Source: Ardenticatenaceae bacterium (lineage in GTDB: Bacteria > Chloroflexota > Anaerolineae > Promineifilales > Promineifilaceae). Taken from it: 64,000 bases of DNA. Of this stretch, positions 8,876-17,333 are shown one piece after another. A program made the translations under genes and the position numbers. The notes under the pieces were generated by a model that did not search any database, was not told where the DNA came from, and saw nothing but the letters and a program-made list of their open reading frames with translations. How positions within the stretch are numbered: position 1 is the first letter of the stretch; every line of letters starts with the position of its first letter. Location: positions 55,148 through 119,147 of the forward strand of contig JACKBT010000012.1 of the NCBI GenBank assembly GCA_020634415.1. Direction: 5' to 3'.

Positions 8876-9403
8876 ATGAGTACACTGAAACGCCTGCGGG
8901 CAGATGTTGATGATTTTTTGGCGCACCATCCTCAGTCGCCGATTCGGTGGGAGGAGAAGCGGGATTTTGCGGGGTTGAATTATTATGGGGAGGATTTGGG
9001 GTATAGGTTTACGGCCGTTCTGGAACCTTTTCCCGACGATGAACCCCTCGTTGAAATGCAGACCAGCACGGGGGATATACGCCATTATCGGCGGTGGGGG
9101 CGTTTTCGCTTTACGGTGGAGGGGCAGGAGGCTGCGCTGACGATCTACAGCGATCCTTATGGTGATGATCTGTTCATGCCCTTTAAGGATGCGACGAATG
9201 GGACGGAGACGTATGGGGCGGGGCGGTATATGGATAATCATCGGCCGGGTTTGGAGATGGTGTCTGCGACGGAGATCGAGGTGGACTTTAATTACTGCTA
9301 CAGTCCGTACTGTGCGTATAATGAGTCTTATAGCTGCCCGCTGCCGCCGCGGGAGAATTGGTTGAAGGTGCCGATTCGGGCGGGTGAGAAGAAGTATAAG
9401 TGA
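8876..9403 (+). CDS. DUF1684 domain-containing protein
   Basis: 175 aa, cytosolic. The family hallmarks are present: FKDATNGTETYGAGRYMD at about residues 103-120, then VDFNYCYSPYCAYN and a final SCPLPPRENWLKVPIRAGEK. DUF1684 proteins are widespread and of unknown biochemical role; the conserved Cys/His/Asp pattern suggests a metal- or ligand-binding beta fold. The start is supported by GGAG a few bases upstream. It is a single gene with its own terminator, directly after the tRNA terminator. Confidence 0.85.
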   Translation: MSTLKRLRADVDDFLAHHPQSPIRWEEKRDFAGLNYYGEDLGYRFTAVLEPFPDDEPLVEMQTSTGDIRHYRRWGRFRFTVEGQEAALTIYSDPYGDDLFMPFKDATNGTETYGAGRYMDNHRPGLEMVSATEIEVDFNYCYSPYCAYNESYSCPLPPRENWLKVPIRAGEKKYK

Positions 9404-9406
9404 GTG

Positions 9407-9432
9407 AAAGCCCATCATCTGATGGGCTTTTT
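9407..9432 (+). terminator. Rho-independent terminator
   Basis: An 11-bp inverted repeat of AAAGCCCATCA with a very short loop, running into five Ts, directly after the DUF1684 stop. Confidence 0.85.
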
Positions 9433-9467
9433 GTTTGTTAAGAGTGGGGTGAAAAGACGGCCGTTCG

Positions 9468-9496
9468 TTGAGTAAACCATCACTTTCACATATACT
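9468..9496 (+). promoter_or_regulatory. Sigma-70 promoter
   Basis: TTGAGT (9468-9473), a 17-base spacer and TATACT (9491-9496). The start of the next gene is 30 bases downstream with no clear ribosome site, so its leader is short. Confidence 0.6.
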
Positions 9497-9525
9497 TGGC
9501 CCGATTTTGTTGCTTTGAATGAGTT

Positions 9526-11184
9526 ATGGATACGACGACATTTACTTTGCCGGTGACGCTGCCGGAGCCAACGCACTCATGCAGCCATTGCCATGAGGTG
9601 ATTGAGCCGGGGCAGAGTTCTTGCCCCTGGTGCGGCTCGCTGCTGCCTTATTTGGTGCAGCCGAGTAATTTGCCGGATTGGTTTGAGGCGGAGCAGGTGG
9701 CGGTGCAGGCGGTGCGGGAGAGTGGTCTGCCGCTGACGGAGACGACTTTTTTGGCTTTGGGCGGTGGTTTGGGCAGTTTTGCCTGGGTGGATTATTTGCG
9801 GGTGTGTGGGGTGGCGGCGGAGCAGATTAGGGTGGTGGGGCAGGAGGCGAAGCCTTATGCTCGGTTTGCCCGTTTGTGTGAACATTCGCAGATTTTTGGG
9901 GAGGAGCGGATTCGTAGTGATTCGGGATCGCGGCCGGATAATTTGTGGGGATGGCCGGGGTATGCGGTGCAGGAGGTGGCGGAGCTGCTGCGGGCGAGGC
10001 GTTGGGCGGAGGCGGGGCGTATCTTTTGGCAGATTTTGACGGAGCCGACGTTTACGGAGACGTATGCGCCGCCGGTGGCGATGGTGTATCGAACGATGGA
10101 GCGGGAGATGGCGCGGATTGGGTGGGAGGCTATGCTGCGCCGGGGTGAGATTTGTGGGGTGCGGCAGACGGATGACGGCCGTTATCTCATCGCCATTATT
10201 CCGCAGGGGCAGGATGTGCCGCAGTTTGTGATTGCTTCTTTTGTGCATTTGGCCCTGGGGCATCCGGGTATTCATCTCACGCCGGAGACGCAGGCGTACC
10301 GCCAGGAATTTCGGGATGTGCGGCTGGTGGTGCAGGCGTATGAGGCGCATGAGCATGTGTATGAGCAGTTGGCGCGACGGGGTGGTATTTTGCTGCTGCG
10401 GGGGCGGGGGATTGTGGCTTCGCGCATTTTGCAGCGGGTGGATGAGATTCGGCGGGAGACGGGGCGGGTGATTCAGGTGGTGCATTTGCTGCGCTCGCCG
10501 CTGATGGAGGATGTGGTGTATGGGCAGGCGCGGCGGCCTACGCGCCATCATTGGCAGCGGCAGCCGTTTAATTTTCCGAAGGCGGCTTTTGGTGGGGATT
10601 TGCGGGTGGTGTTAGAGGAGGCAGCTCCAGAAGAGCGGCAGGATTTGTTGGCAACGTGGGGTGGGGTGACGACGAGTAACCGGCAGGATTGGCTGGAGAT
10701 TGTGGAACGAGGTGGCCGGGAGGGGTGGTATAGGCTGGTTTTTGGCAATGTGGTGGGGCTGAGGATGAACGGCCGTCGCCGTCTCATCGCCCAATTCCAG
10801 GATTATGACACAAACAGGCAAGACCGTTTTGTGGGTGATTTTTTGATTGATTGTACGGGTTTGAATAGTGGGCTGGCGCTGCATCCGATTTTGGCGGATT
10901 TGCAGGCGCGGTATGGGCTGGCGCGTAATTTGACGGGGCAGTTGGCTGTGTCGTCTGATTTTGAGTTGGTGGGGATGCGGCATGATTGGGGGCAGGTGTA
11001 TATGGCGGGGACGATTGCTTTTGGTAATGCGTTTGCGCCGGTGGATAGTTTTATGGGGCTGCAGTATGCGGCGCAGCGGTCGGTGGATGCGCTGATTCGG
11101 GCGCGTGCGCCGGGGGTGCGTTATTTGAATGGGCTGAATTCGCTGCGGCAGTGGGGACGGTGGTGGCGGGGGGCTGCACCGTGA
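9526..11184 (+). CDS. Zinc-ribbon FAD/NAD(P)-binding-like protein
   Basis: 552 aa. The N-terminus has two CxxC pairs (CSHCHEV at about 19-22 and CPWCGSL at about 33-36), a zinc ribbon. A nucleotide-binding fold follows, with FLALGGGLGSFAWVDYL at about 75-92 and VVGQEAKPYARF. A later segment has FLIDCTGLNSGLALHP and MAGTIAFGNAF, resembling the second half of a flavoprotein monooxygenase or SidA-like FAD/NADPH enzyme. No hydrolase or radical-SAM motif is seen. The exact reaction is unknown. The stop overlaps the GTG start of a four-helix membrane protein, so the two probably work together at the membrane. The zinc ribbon fused to a Rossmann flavoprotein is unusual. Confidence 0.6.
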   Translation: MDTTTFTLPVTLPEPTHSCSHCHEVIEPGQSSCPWCGSLLPYLVQPSNLPDWFEAEQVAVQAVRESGLPLTETTFLALGGGLGSFAWVDYLRVCGVAAEQIRVVGQEAKPYARFARLCEHSQIFGEERIRSDSGSRPDNLWGWPGYAVQEVAELLRARRWAEAGRIFWQILTEPTFTETYAPPVAMVYRTMEREMARIGWEAMLRRGEICGVRQTDDGRYLIAIIPQGQDVPQFVIASFVHLALGHPGIHLTPETQAYRQEFRDVRLVVQAYEAHEHVYEQLARRGGILLLRGRGIVASRILQRVDEIRRETGRVIQVVHLLRSPLMEDVVYGQARRPTRHHWQRQPFNFPKAAFGGDLRVVLEEAAPEERQDLLATWGGVTTSNRQDWLEIVERGGREGWYRLVFGNVVGLRMNGRRRLIAQFQDYDTNRQDRFVGDFLIDCTGLNSGLALHPILADLQARYGLARNLTGQLAVSSDFELVGMRHDWGQVYMAGTIAFGNAFAPVDSFMGLQYAAQRSVDALIRARAPGVRYLNGLNSLRQWGRWWRGAAP

Positions 11185-11624
11185 CGCCGACGCTGCGGGG
11201 ACGTTGGGAGACGCGCTTTTTTTTGCTGACGGTGTTGGGTGTGCCGGTTACGGCTTTGTTTGCCTGGTGGTATGGGGATGGGGTGACGCCTTTTGCCCTG
11301 TTGGGTTATGTGCTGCTGCTGGGTTGGGGCTGGGATATGATTTATTATGCTTTGCAGTTGGGGCGGTGGAATCGGGATTGGCCGCCGCTGTTTGTGCTGC
11401 TGTCGGGGCTGTGGGAGGGGTTGTTTGTGTGGGGGTTGGTGAATCTGTTTTGGTGGCAGGGGGTGACGATGCCGGGGGTGGCGGTGGGGTTGACGTTCGG
11501 CCGTTTTGCGGGGCATTATCTGACGGTTTTTCTGGTGACGTGGGCGGCGGTGTATAGTGTGCTGCCGTTGTTGTTTCCGCGCTGGCGGTTTCGGGGCGGG
11601 CAGTGGTTGTCGGGGTGGGAGTAG
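11181..11624 (+). CDS. Four-helix membrane protein partner of the flavoprotein
   Basis: 147 aa from GTG 11181, which overlaps the upstream TGA (GTGA); the frame is also open from ATG 11151. Four hydrophobic segments are visible: FFLLTVLGVPVTALFAWWY, FALLGYVLLLGWGWDMIYYA, a third in LFVLLSGLWEGLFVWGLVNL and a fourth in YLTVFLVTWAAVYSVLPLLF. The family is not recognised. Coupling to the upstream zinc-ribbon protein suggests a membrane-docking or electron-transfer partner (inference). Confidence 0.65.
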   Translation: MTPTLRGRWETRFFLLTVLGVPVTALFAWWYGDGVTPFALLGYVLLLGWGWDMIYYALQLGRWNRDWPPLFVLLSGLWEGLFVWGLVNLFWWQGVTMPGVAVGLTFGRFAGHYLTVFLVTWAAVYSVLPLLFPRWRFRGGQWLSGWE

Positions 11625-11643
11625 TTGGGTTTTGGTTGATTAG

Positions 11644-11672
11644 TTGGCGTTTGGGGAAACGGCCGTTACTAT
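11644..11672 (+). promoter_or_regulatory. Possible promoter of the GT-C pair
   Basis: TTGGCG (11644-11649), a 17-base spacer and TACTAT (11667-11672). The spacer contains a full AACGGCCGTT palindrome. Each box matches the consensus at four of six positions. Confidence 0.4.
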
Positions 11673-11681
11673 CTCCTTCTT

Positions 11682-14504
11682 ATGCAATCAAGAAGTAAAT
11701 ACATACTGCTTTTGCTTATTCTGCTGGGCTTTGCCTTGCGGGTTTATCATCTGGACGGACAGTCTATGTGGACGGATGAGGGGCTGAGTTTGTACCGGGC
11801 GCGGCTGCCGCTGGCGGAGGTGTTGGCGAATACGATTGTGGTGGATGGTGTGGTGACGGTGGATACTAATCCACCGCTTTATTTTTTGCTGATTAATTTG
11901 TGGCGGCGGCTGGCTTGGGAGACGGTGTTTGCGCTGCGTTTTTCGGGGGCGGTGGCGGGGGTGCTGGCTGTGCCGCTGATGTATGTGTGGGGGAAGGCGT
12001 TGGGGGGGCGGCGTGTGGGGCTGGTGGCGGCTTTTTTGATGGCGATCTCGCCGTTTCATGTGTGGCAGTCGCAGGTGCTGCGTAATTATGGGCTGCTGTT
12101 GACGTTGAATTTGTTGTCGGTTTATGGGTTGTTTCGCTTTGCTTTGTCGCCGCGCCAGGATTGGCGACGGGAATGGCAGTGGCTGGGGCTGTGGGCGGTG
12201 GCGGGGCTGTTGGGGATTTATACGCATTATTTTGGTTTTTTTGTGATGGCGTTTGGGGTGTTAGGGCTGGTAATGGTGGGCTGGCAGCAAGGGGGGGGGA
12301 CACGGCTGCTGCGGCAGCGGTGGTTGTGGTTGGGTTTGGGGGCGGCGGTGCTGGTGGCTTTGCCGATTGTGCCGATTGCGTGGGAGCGGTTTGGGGCGGG
12401 GCGGCAGGTTGATTTTTATGCGGTGCCGCTGGGGAAGGTGATTCATAATGGGCTGAGTGCGTTTAGTGTGGGGATGGGGCGTGGGTTGGTGTATCCCTGG
12501 TGGCGGGTGGGGCCGGTGGTGGGGCTGGCGGTGTGGGGCGGTGTGTGGTTGTGGCGTAAGGAGCGGTTGGGGGTGCTGTTGTTGTTGGCGTATCAGGTGG
12601 TGCCGATTGGTTTGATGCTGTTGTTGTCGCTGATTAATCCTTTGTATAACGGGACGCGCCATTTGTTGATTGGGCTGCCGCCGTTTTTGGTGGCTTTGGC
12701 GGGGGGATTTGTGGGGGGTAAGGGGCAGGGGGCAAGGGGCAAGGGGCAGGTGGTGTGGTGGTGGGGGTTACGGCCGTTGCTGATTGTTTTTACGCTGGTG
12801 AGCCAGGTGTTGTTGTTGTGGGATCAGTTTTATGCGCCGCGTTTGGTGCGGGATGATGTGCGGGGGGCGGCGGTGTATTTGAGTGAGGCGGCGGTGCCGG
12901 GGGATGTGATTGTGGTGCATGATACGCTGATTCGGTTTACGTTTGATTATTATTATACGGGGACGGCTCCGGTGGTGAGTGTGCCTTTGTATGGGCAGCT
13001 TGAGGGGGCGGCGGCGATTGAGAGGCTGGCGGAGATTGGCCAGTCGGCGGAGCGGGTTTGGTTTTTGACGGAGCCGCTGCCGCGCACGGGTTTTCCGCGT
13101 GATTTGCTGCTGACGTGGGCGGGGGAGCATTGGCGGGAGATGGCGGCGCGGCGGTTTGCTTCGATGTGGCTGCCGGTGGGGGTGCGTTTGTATGTGCCGG
13201 AGCGTGAGGTGGTGGGGGAAACGGCCGTTGCGCCTCAATTTACGTGGGATCAATCGCTGCAACTGTGGGACTGGGAGGGGACGCGGACGGTTGTGTCGGG
13301 TGGGAATTGGTATCCGACGTTTTATTGGTCGCAGATGGGGGCGGCTCGTGATTATCAGGCATCGCTGCGTTTTGTGGATGAGGCGGGGCAGCTTTGGGGT
13401 GAGGTGGATTGGCCGTTGTGGCCGTATTCACGACCTGAGGCGTGGCCGTCGGGGGAGGTTGTGGCGGAGGAGAGGGCTGTGGCGCTGCCGTCGGGGCTGC
13501 CGCCGGGCCGGTATGGGGTTTGGCTGCGACTGATTGATGTGGTGACGCGGGAGCCGATGTTGGCGAACGGCCGTTCTTTGGATGTGTTGTTATGGCCGGA
13601 TGTTATGGTGCAGCCGAATGTGGTGGCGGATGTGAAGCGTTTGCCGGTGTATGAGCCGCTGGCGGCGGCGTGGCCGGATGTGGCGATGGTGGGGTTTGGG
13701 GTGGATGAGGTGGATTATCGGCCGGGGCATGTGCTGCCGGTGACGGTGTATTGGCGGGTGTTGGCGGAGATGTCGGTTGATTATGAGTGGGTGGTGCAAT
13801 TGCTTGATCCGGCGGGGCAGTTGGCGGCGGAGGCGATTGGGCCGCCGACGCGGGCGGATTACCCGACGAGTTTGTGGCGGCCGGGTGAGTTGTTGCAGGG
13901 GCGGGCGCAGTTGACGGTTCCGGCGCGGGCGGTGGAGGGGGAGTATACGGTGCAGGTGGGTTGGCGTGAGGTGGAGTCGGGGCGGTTTGTGCGGATGGGG
14001 TGGCGGCAGCCGGTGATGGTGTCGCTGGGGCGTGTGCCGGTGAAGCCGTGGCCGTTTGTGACAGAGTTGCCGGCTGTGGAACGGCCGTTGGCGTTGATGT
14101 TTGGTGAGCCGGTGTTGGCGCATTTGGCGGGGATTGCGGTGGAGGAAACGGCCGTTGCGCCGGGGTCTGATTTGCCGTTGACGCTGTTTTGGCAGGTGGT
14201 GGGGGAGACGGATGATAGTTATTTGGTGTTTATTCATTTGACGACGGCGGATGGGGTGATTGTGGCGCAGCGGGATGCTGTGCCGATGAATGGGACGCGG
14301 CCGACGATGAGTTGGCGGCGGGGGGAGGTGTTGGTGGATGAGCAGGTGCTGCAGGTTTGGCCGGAGGTGGCGCCGGGTGAGTATGCGTTGTGGTTGGGTT
14401 TGTATGAGGCGGAGACGGGGGAGCGGCTGACGATTGTTGAGGGGGGTGTGCCGGTGGCGGACGGCCGTTATTTGGTGGGTATGGTGAGGGTGGGTGATGA
14501 GTGA
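11682..14504 (+). CDS. GT39-like membrane glycosyltransferase with three beta modules
   Basis: 940 aa. GT-C fold enzyme, probably using a lipid-linked sugar. TM1 (residues 7-22) is followed by the catalytic acidic pair in MWTDEG (Asp32, Glu33) and DTNPPLYFLL, then about ten more membrane helices to about residue 390. The rest is extracytoplasmic and contains three copies of a beta-sandwich module; the clearest begin at YRPGHVLPVTVYWRV and VAPGSDLPLTLFWQV. A G-rich heptamer array at 12722-12749 encodes the loop GKGQGARGKGQ. The gene overlaps the next glycosyltransferase by a few bases, forming an operon. Confidence 0.82.
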   Translation: MQSRSKYILLLLILLGFALRVYHLDGQSMWTDEGLSLYRARLPLAEVLANTIVVDGVVTVDTNPPLYFLLINLWRRLAWETVFALRFSGAVAGVLAVPLMYVWGKALGGRRVGLVAAFLMAISPFHVWQSQVLRNYGLLLTLNLLSVYGLFRFALSPRQDWRREWQWLGLWAVAGLLGIYTHYFGFFVMAFGVLGLVMVGWQQGGGTRLLRQRWLWLGLGAAVLVALPIVPIAWERFGAGRQVDFYAVPLGKVIHNGLSAFSVGMGRGLVYPWWRVGPVVGLAVWGGVWLWRKERLGVLLLLAYQVVPIGLMLLLSLINPLYNGTRHLLIGLPPFLVALAGGFVGGKGQGARGKGQVVWWWGLRPLLIVFTLVSQVLLLWDQFYAPRLVRDDVRGAAVYLSEAAVPGDVIVVHDTLIRFTFDYYYTGTAPVVSVPLYGQLEGAAAIERLAEIGQSAERVWFLTEPLPRTGFPRDLLLTWAGEHWREMAARRFASMWLPVGVRLYVPEREVVGETAVAPQFTWDQSLQLWDWEGTRTVVSGGNWYPTFYWSQMGAARDYQASLRFVDEAGQLWGEVDWPLWPYSRPEAWPSGEVVAEERAVALPSGLPPGRYGVWLRLIDVVTREPMLANGRSLDVLLWPDVMVQPNVVADVKRLPVYEPLAAAWPDVAMVGFGVDEVDYRPGHVLPVTVYWRVLAEMSVDYEWVVQLLDPAGQLAAEAIGPPTRADYPTSLWRPGELLQGRAQLTVPARAVEGEYTVQVGWREVESGRFVRMGWRQPVMVSLGRVPVKPWPFVTELPAVERPLALMFGEPVLAHLAGIAVEETAVAPGSDLPLTLFWQVVGETDDSYLVFIHLTTADGVIVAQRDAVPMNGTRPTMSWRRGEVLVDEQVLQVWPEVAPGEYALWLGLYEAETGERLTIVEGGVPVADGRYLVGMVRVGDE
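12722..12749 (+). repeat. Heptamer array, four units of GGGGCAR
   Basis: Four contiguous 7-nt units (GGGGCAG, GGGGCAA, GGGGCAA, GGGGCAG) lie in frame inside the first GT-C gene, in a loop between membrane helices. Confidence 0.85.
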
Positions 14505-16812
14505 GCGTGCTAAAAAGGCTTTGTCTTCTGATTCGTTAGGGGAACTGGGGGGAACTAGGGGGGAACTCAAGCCTCAGAGTCGCTTTAGAGCAGGGCTTGG
14601 GGCCGGGCAGCGACGCTGGTTGGGGCTGATTTTGTGGGGGTATTTGGTGGTGACGCTGGCGTATGGGGTGGTGAACCCGCTGTTTGAAGCGCCGGATGAG
14701 CATTGGCATTATTTTACGGCGCAGTATGTGGCGGATAGGGGCAAGCTGCCGGTGGTGTTGGAGGAGTATGATGAGTGGTTGAGCCAGGAGGCGGCGCAGC
14801 CGCCGCTGTATTATTGGCTGGCTTCGGGGTTGATTCGGCTGGTGGGGGTGGTGGATGGGCGGGGTGAAGTTTGGTTGAATCCTCATTTTGCAACGGCCGT
14901 TGGTGATGCGTCGGCTGTGGCGAATAAGAATCTGGTGGTGCATAGGGAGGCGTGGCCCTGGCAGGGGGTGGTGCTGGCGGTGCATGGGCTGCGGATAGTG
15001 TCGGCGCTGTTGGGGGTGGGGACGTTGTTGTGTGTGTATGGCAGCGGCCGTTTGTTGTGGCCGGATGCGCCGCAGCGGGCGCTGTTGGCGATGGGGCTGG
15101 TGGCTTTTTTGCCGCAGTTTAATTTTGTTCATGCGTCGGTGACGAATGATGTGTTGATTACGCTGTTGGCTTCGTTGGCGGTGTGGCAGGTGGTGAGGAT
15201 TTGGCGGAGGGGGGAGTTGGGGGGAACTGGGGGGAGTTGGGGGGAGCTTTTGGGTCTGGGGGTGACGGTGGGGTTGGCGGCGTTGACGAAGACGGCGGGG
15301 GTTTTGTTGGGGGTGTATGTGGTGGGTGTGTTGGTAGTGGCGGGTGGCAAGGGGCTGGGGGCAAGGGGCAGGTGGCATTATTTCTTACGTGTTTTTTTAT
15401 TTGTGATTGGGCCGGTGCTGCTGCTGGCGGGCTGGTTGTGGTGGCGTAATTGGGTTTTGTATGGTGATGTGACGGCGGCGAATCAGTTTGTGCGGATTGC
15501 GGGGGGGGATCGGGGTTATTCGCTGGGGCAGGTGTTGGCGGAGATGCCGGGGTTGTGGCGTTCGTTGTTTGGGATTTTTGGCTGGTTTAATGTGCTGCCA
15601 CCGGGTTGGGTGTTTTGGCTGTGGCAGGGGATTGTGGTGTTGGGGGTTGTGGGGGGAGTGTGGCAGGTGGCAGGTGGCAGGTGGCAGGGGAGCGGTCTTT
15701 CGCCTCTCACCTTTCGCCTTTCGCCATTCGTTTTGTTAGGTGGGTGGGTGCTGTTGGTTTATGGGGGATTGGTGGCGTTTATGCTGCGGACGCCGGCGGC
15801 GCAGGGGCGATTGTTGTTTCCGGCGATTGTGCCGTTGGCGTTGGGGTTGGCTTATGGGTTGAGCCGGTTTAGGTGGGGGGTGTGGTTGTGGCCTGTTTTG
15901 GGGTTGGTAACGGCGGTGGGGGGGCTGGTGGTGATTGGGGGGGCGTATGAACGGCCGTCTACGATCACTACTTTGCCTGACGATGTGCCGCTGCTAAATG
16001 TGGACATGGGGCAGGGTGTGACGCTGTTGGGGGCGCGGGTGGAGACGGATACGGCCGTTGTGCCGGGTGATGTGGTGTGGCTGACGTTGTATTGGCGGGC
16101 GGATGGTGGGCTATCTGATGCGCCGGAGATGGTGTTGGATCTGTTTGGGCGGGATTTGGAACGGCCGTTGGGCAAGGTGCAGAGTTATCATGGGCGGGGG
16201 TTGTATCCGGCGAATTTGTGGCCGGTGGGGGAGATTGTGGTGGATAGGGTGGGTGTGCGGGTGGCAGGGGGTATGGGGCAGGGGGCAGATTTGCCGGTGT
16301 TGGCGCAGGGGTTTGTGCAGTTGGTGGGTGATGATGTGGGGGAGCGGGAGGCGGTGTTGGTGGGGGAGGTGAAGGTTGTGCCGTTGATTTGGCCGGAGCC
16401 GGGGGGGGAGGTTTTGGCGATGGTGGGGGAGGGTGTGGGGGTGACGGCCGTTGCTATGATGCCGACGATGGTGAAGGCGGGGGATGTGGTGACGGTACAT
16501 GTTGAGTGGCAGGTGTTGGCTGCGCTGGGGGGTGATTTTACGACGTTTGTGCATTTGGCGGAGGCGGGGCAGCCGCCGTTGGCGACGGGGGATGGTGTGC
16601 CGGGGAACGGCCGTTATCCTACGCGGGTATGGGCGGCGGGGGAGGTGGTGGAGGATGTGTATTCATTTGTTGTGCCGGGGGGTGTAGACGGCCGTTATCC
16701 GGTGTGGTTGGGGATGTATGACCCAGTTTCTGGGGGGCGTTTGCCGTTGACGGTTAACGGTGAACGGCAGCCGAATGAGGCTTATTTGGTTGGCTGGGTG
16801 ATGATTGAATAA
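14497..16812 (+). CDS. GT-C family glycosyltransferase with two beta modules
   Basis: 771 aa from ATG 14497; GTG 14494 is also in frame. It overlaps the upstream stop by 8 bases. After a soluble N-terminus, TM1 leads to the acidic motif EAPDEHWHYF (Asp67) and QPPLYYWLASG, typical of DUF2142/GT39-like lipid-sugar transferases. About ten further helices follow. Two beta-sandwich modules end the protein (VVPGDVVWLTLYWRA and VKAGDVVTVHVEWQV). Four repeat arrays (14539-14567, 15209-15248, 15351-15371, 15660-15730) are translated in frame, giving odd loops such as GELGGTGGSWGEL and SPLTFRLSPF. The substrate is unknown; envelope polysaccharide or glycoprotein assembly is likely. Confidence 0.8.
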   Translation: MSERAKKALSSDSLGELGGTRGELKPQSRFRAGLGAGQRRWLGLILWGYLVVTLAYGVVNPLFEAPDEHWHYFTAQYVADRGKLPVVLEEYDEWLSQEAAQPPLYYWLASGLIRLVGVVDGRGEVWLNPHFATAVGDASAVANKNLVVHREAWPWQGVVLAVHGLRIVSALLGVGTLLCVYGSGRLLWPDAPQRALLAMGLVAFLPQFNFVHASVTNDVLITLLASLAVWQVVRIWRRGELGGTGGSWGELLGLGVTVGLAALTKTAGVLLGVYVVGVLVVAGGKGLGARGRWHYFLRVFLFVIGPVLLLAGWLWWRNWVLYGDVTAANQFVRIAGGDRGYSLGQVLAEMPGLWRSLFGIFGWFNVLPPGWVFWLWQGIVVLGVVGGVWQVAGGRWQGSGLSPLTFRLSPFVLLGGWVLLVYGGLVAFMLRTPAAQGRLLFPAIVPLALGLAYGLSRFRWGVWLWPVLGLVTAVGGLVVIGGAYERPSTITTLPDDVPLLNVDMGQGVTLLGARVETDTAVVPGDVVWLTLYWRADGGLSDAPEMVLDLFGRDLERPLGKVQSYHGRGLYPANLWPVGEIVVDRVGVRVAGGMGQGADLPVLAQGFVQLVGDDVGEREAVLVGEVKVVPLIWPEPGGEVLAMVGEGVGVTAVAMMPTMVKAGDVVTVHVEWQVLAALGGDFTTFVHLAEAGQPPLATGDGVPGNGRYPTRVWAAGEVVEDVYSFVVPGGVDGRYPVWLGMYDPVSGGRLPLTVNGERQPNEAYLVGWVMIE
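14539..14567 (+). repeat. GGGGAACT tandem repeat
   Basis: Three G-run plus AACT units with spacing of 8-11 nt near the 5' end of the second GT-C gene. It encodes GELGGTRGEL. It has the same word type as 15209-15248. Confidence 0.7.
15209..15248 (+). repeat. Four 10-nt units GGGGGGARYT
   Basis: Four exact-period units (GGGGGGAGTT, GGGGGGAACT, GGGGGGAGTT, GGGGGGAGCT), translated in frame in the second GT-C gene. The runs of six Gs could also form a G-quadruplex. Confidence 0.85.
15351..15371 (+). repeat. Heptamer array, three units of GGGGCNN
   Basis: GGGGCTG, GGGGCAA, GGGGCAG in frame within the second GT-C gene. It uses the same words as 12722-12749, 2.6 kb away in the previous gene. Confidence 0.8.
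15660..15730 (+). repeat. Two adjacent heptamer arrays, GTGGCAG x4 and TTTCGCC x4
   Basis: Four exact GTGGCAG units (15660-15687) are followed by TTTCGCC, TCTCACC, TTTCGCC, TTTCGCC (15698-15725). Both lie in frame in one cytoplasmic or periplasmic loop of the second GT-C protein. Confidence 0.85.
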
Positions 16813-16834
16813 TGTTGGTGTGATTTATGTTATG

Positions 16835-16863
16835 TTGACTTTACTGTGGCTCGTCCTTACAAT
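16835..16863 (+). promoter_or_regulatory. Sigma-70 promoter
   Basis: TTGACT (16835-16840), a 17-base spacer and TACAAT (16858-16863), each five of six to consensus. It lies 44 bases upstream of the DUF4870-like gene. Confidence 0.75.
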
Positions 16864-16906
16864 GTGAAGCAATATTTTGTAATATTGAGTTTACAAGGAG
16901 GCTCAA

Positions 16907-17251
16907 ATGTCTGATGATATGATGAATATGGATAATAATGATATGGAAATTACGGATGATGATAAGCTGTGGGCTTTGTTAGCGTATGTGTTTACCCCGT
17001 TGATACCGATTGTTTTGCTGTTGATAGAGGATAAGAAGGATCGGCCGTTTATTAAGGCACATAATATGCAGGCGTTGGTATGGGGTGCCCTTAATGTGGT
17101 GGTGGGCACGGTTTTGAGTGCGTTTTTATGTGGTATTCCTTCGCTCCTGATGTGGGGGATAGGTGTTTATTGGGGCTGGCAGGCGTATCAGGGCCAAATG
17201 GTTACGATTCCTGTGATTACTGATTTGGTAAAAGGACAGGGTTGGGCTTAA
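16907..17251 (+). CDS. DUF4870-like small membrane protein
   Basis: 114 aa. An acidic Met/Asp-rich N-terminus is followed by LWALLAYVFTPLIPIVLLLI, FIKAHNMQALVWGALNVV and a final hydrophobic segment, matching the three-to-four-helix DUF4870 (Tic20-like) pattern. The function is unknown. A strong AAGGAGG ribosome site precedes ATG. It is followed after 82 bases by a DUF4013 membrane gene and probably shares its transcript. Confidence 0.75.
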   Translation: MSDDMMNMDNNDMEITDDDKLWALLAYVFTPLIPIVLLLIEDKKDRPFIKAHNMQALVWGALNVVVGTVLSAFLCGIPSLLMWGIGVYWGWQAYQGQMVTIPVITDLVKGQGWA

Positions 17252-17333
17252 TAAGCATCATTTTGTATAGGTGAAGTTATTTGCAGGGCGTATCTGGTTG
17301 ATGCGCCTTTTTTATTGAAAAGGAGGTTGAGCG

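Noticed and set aside
9577..10551. 324-residue minus-strand frame opposite the zinc-ribbon flavoprotein
   Set aside because: Arg/His/Pro-rich shadow of a GC-biased gene with no recognisable domain.
13590..14570. 326-residue minus-strand frame opposite the first GT-C gene
   Set aside because: Arg/His/Pro-rich antisense shadow; the + strand gene has motifs and operon context.
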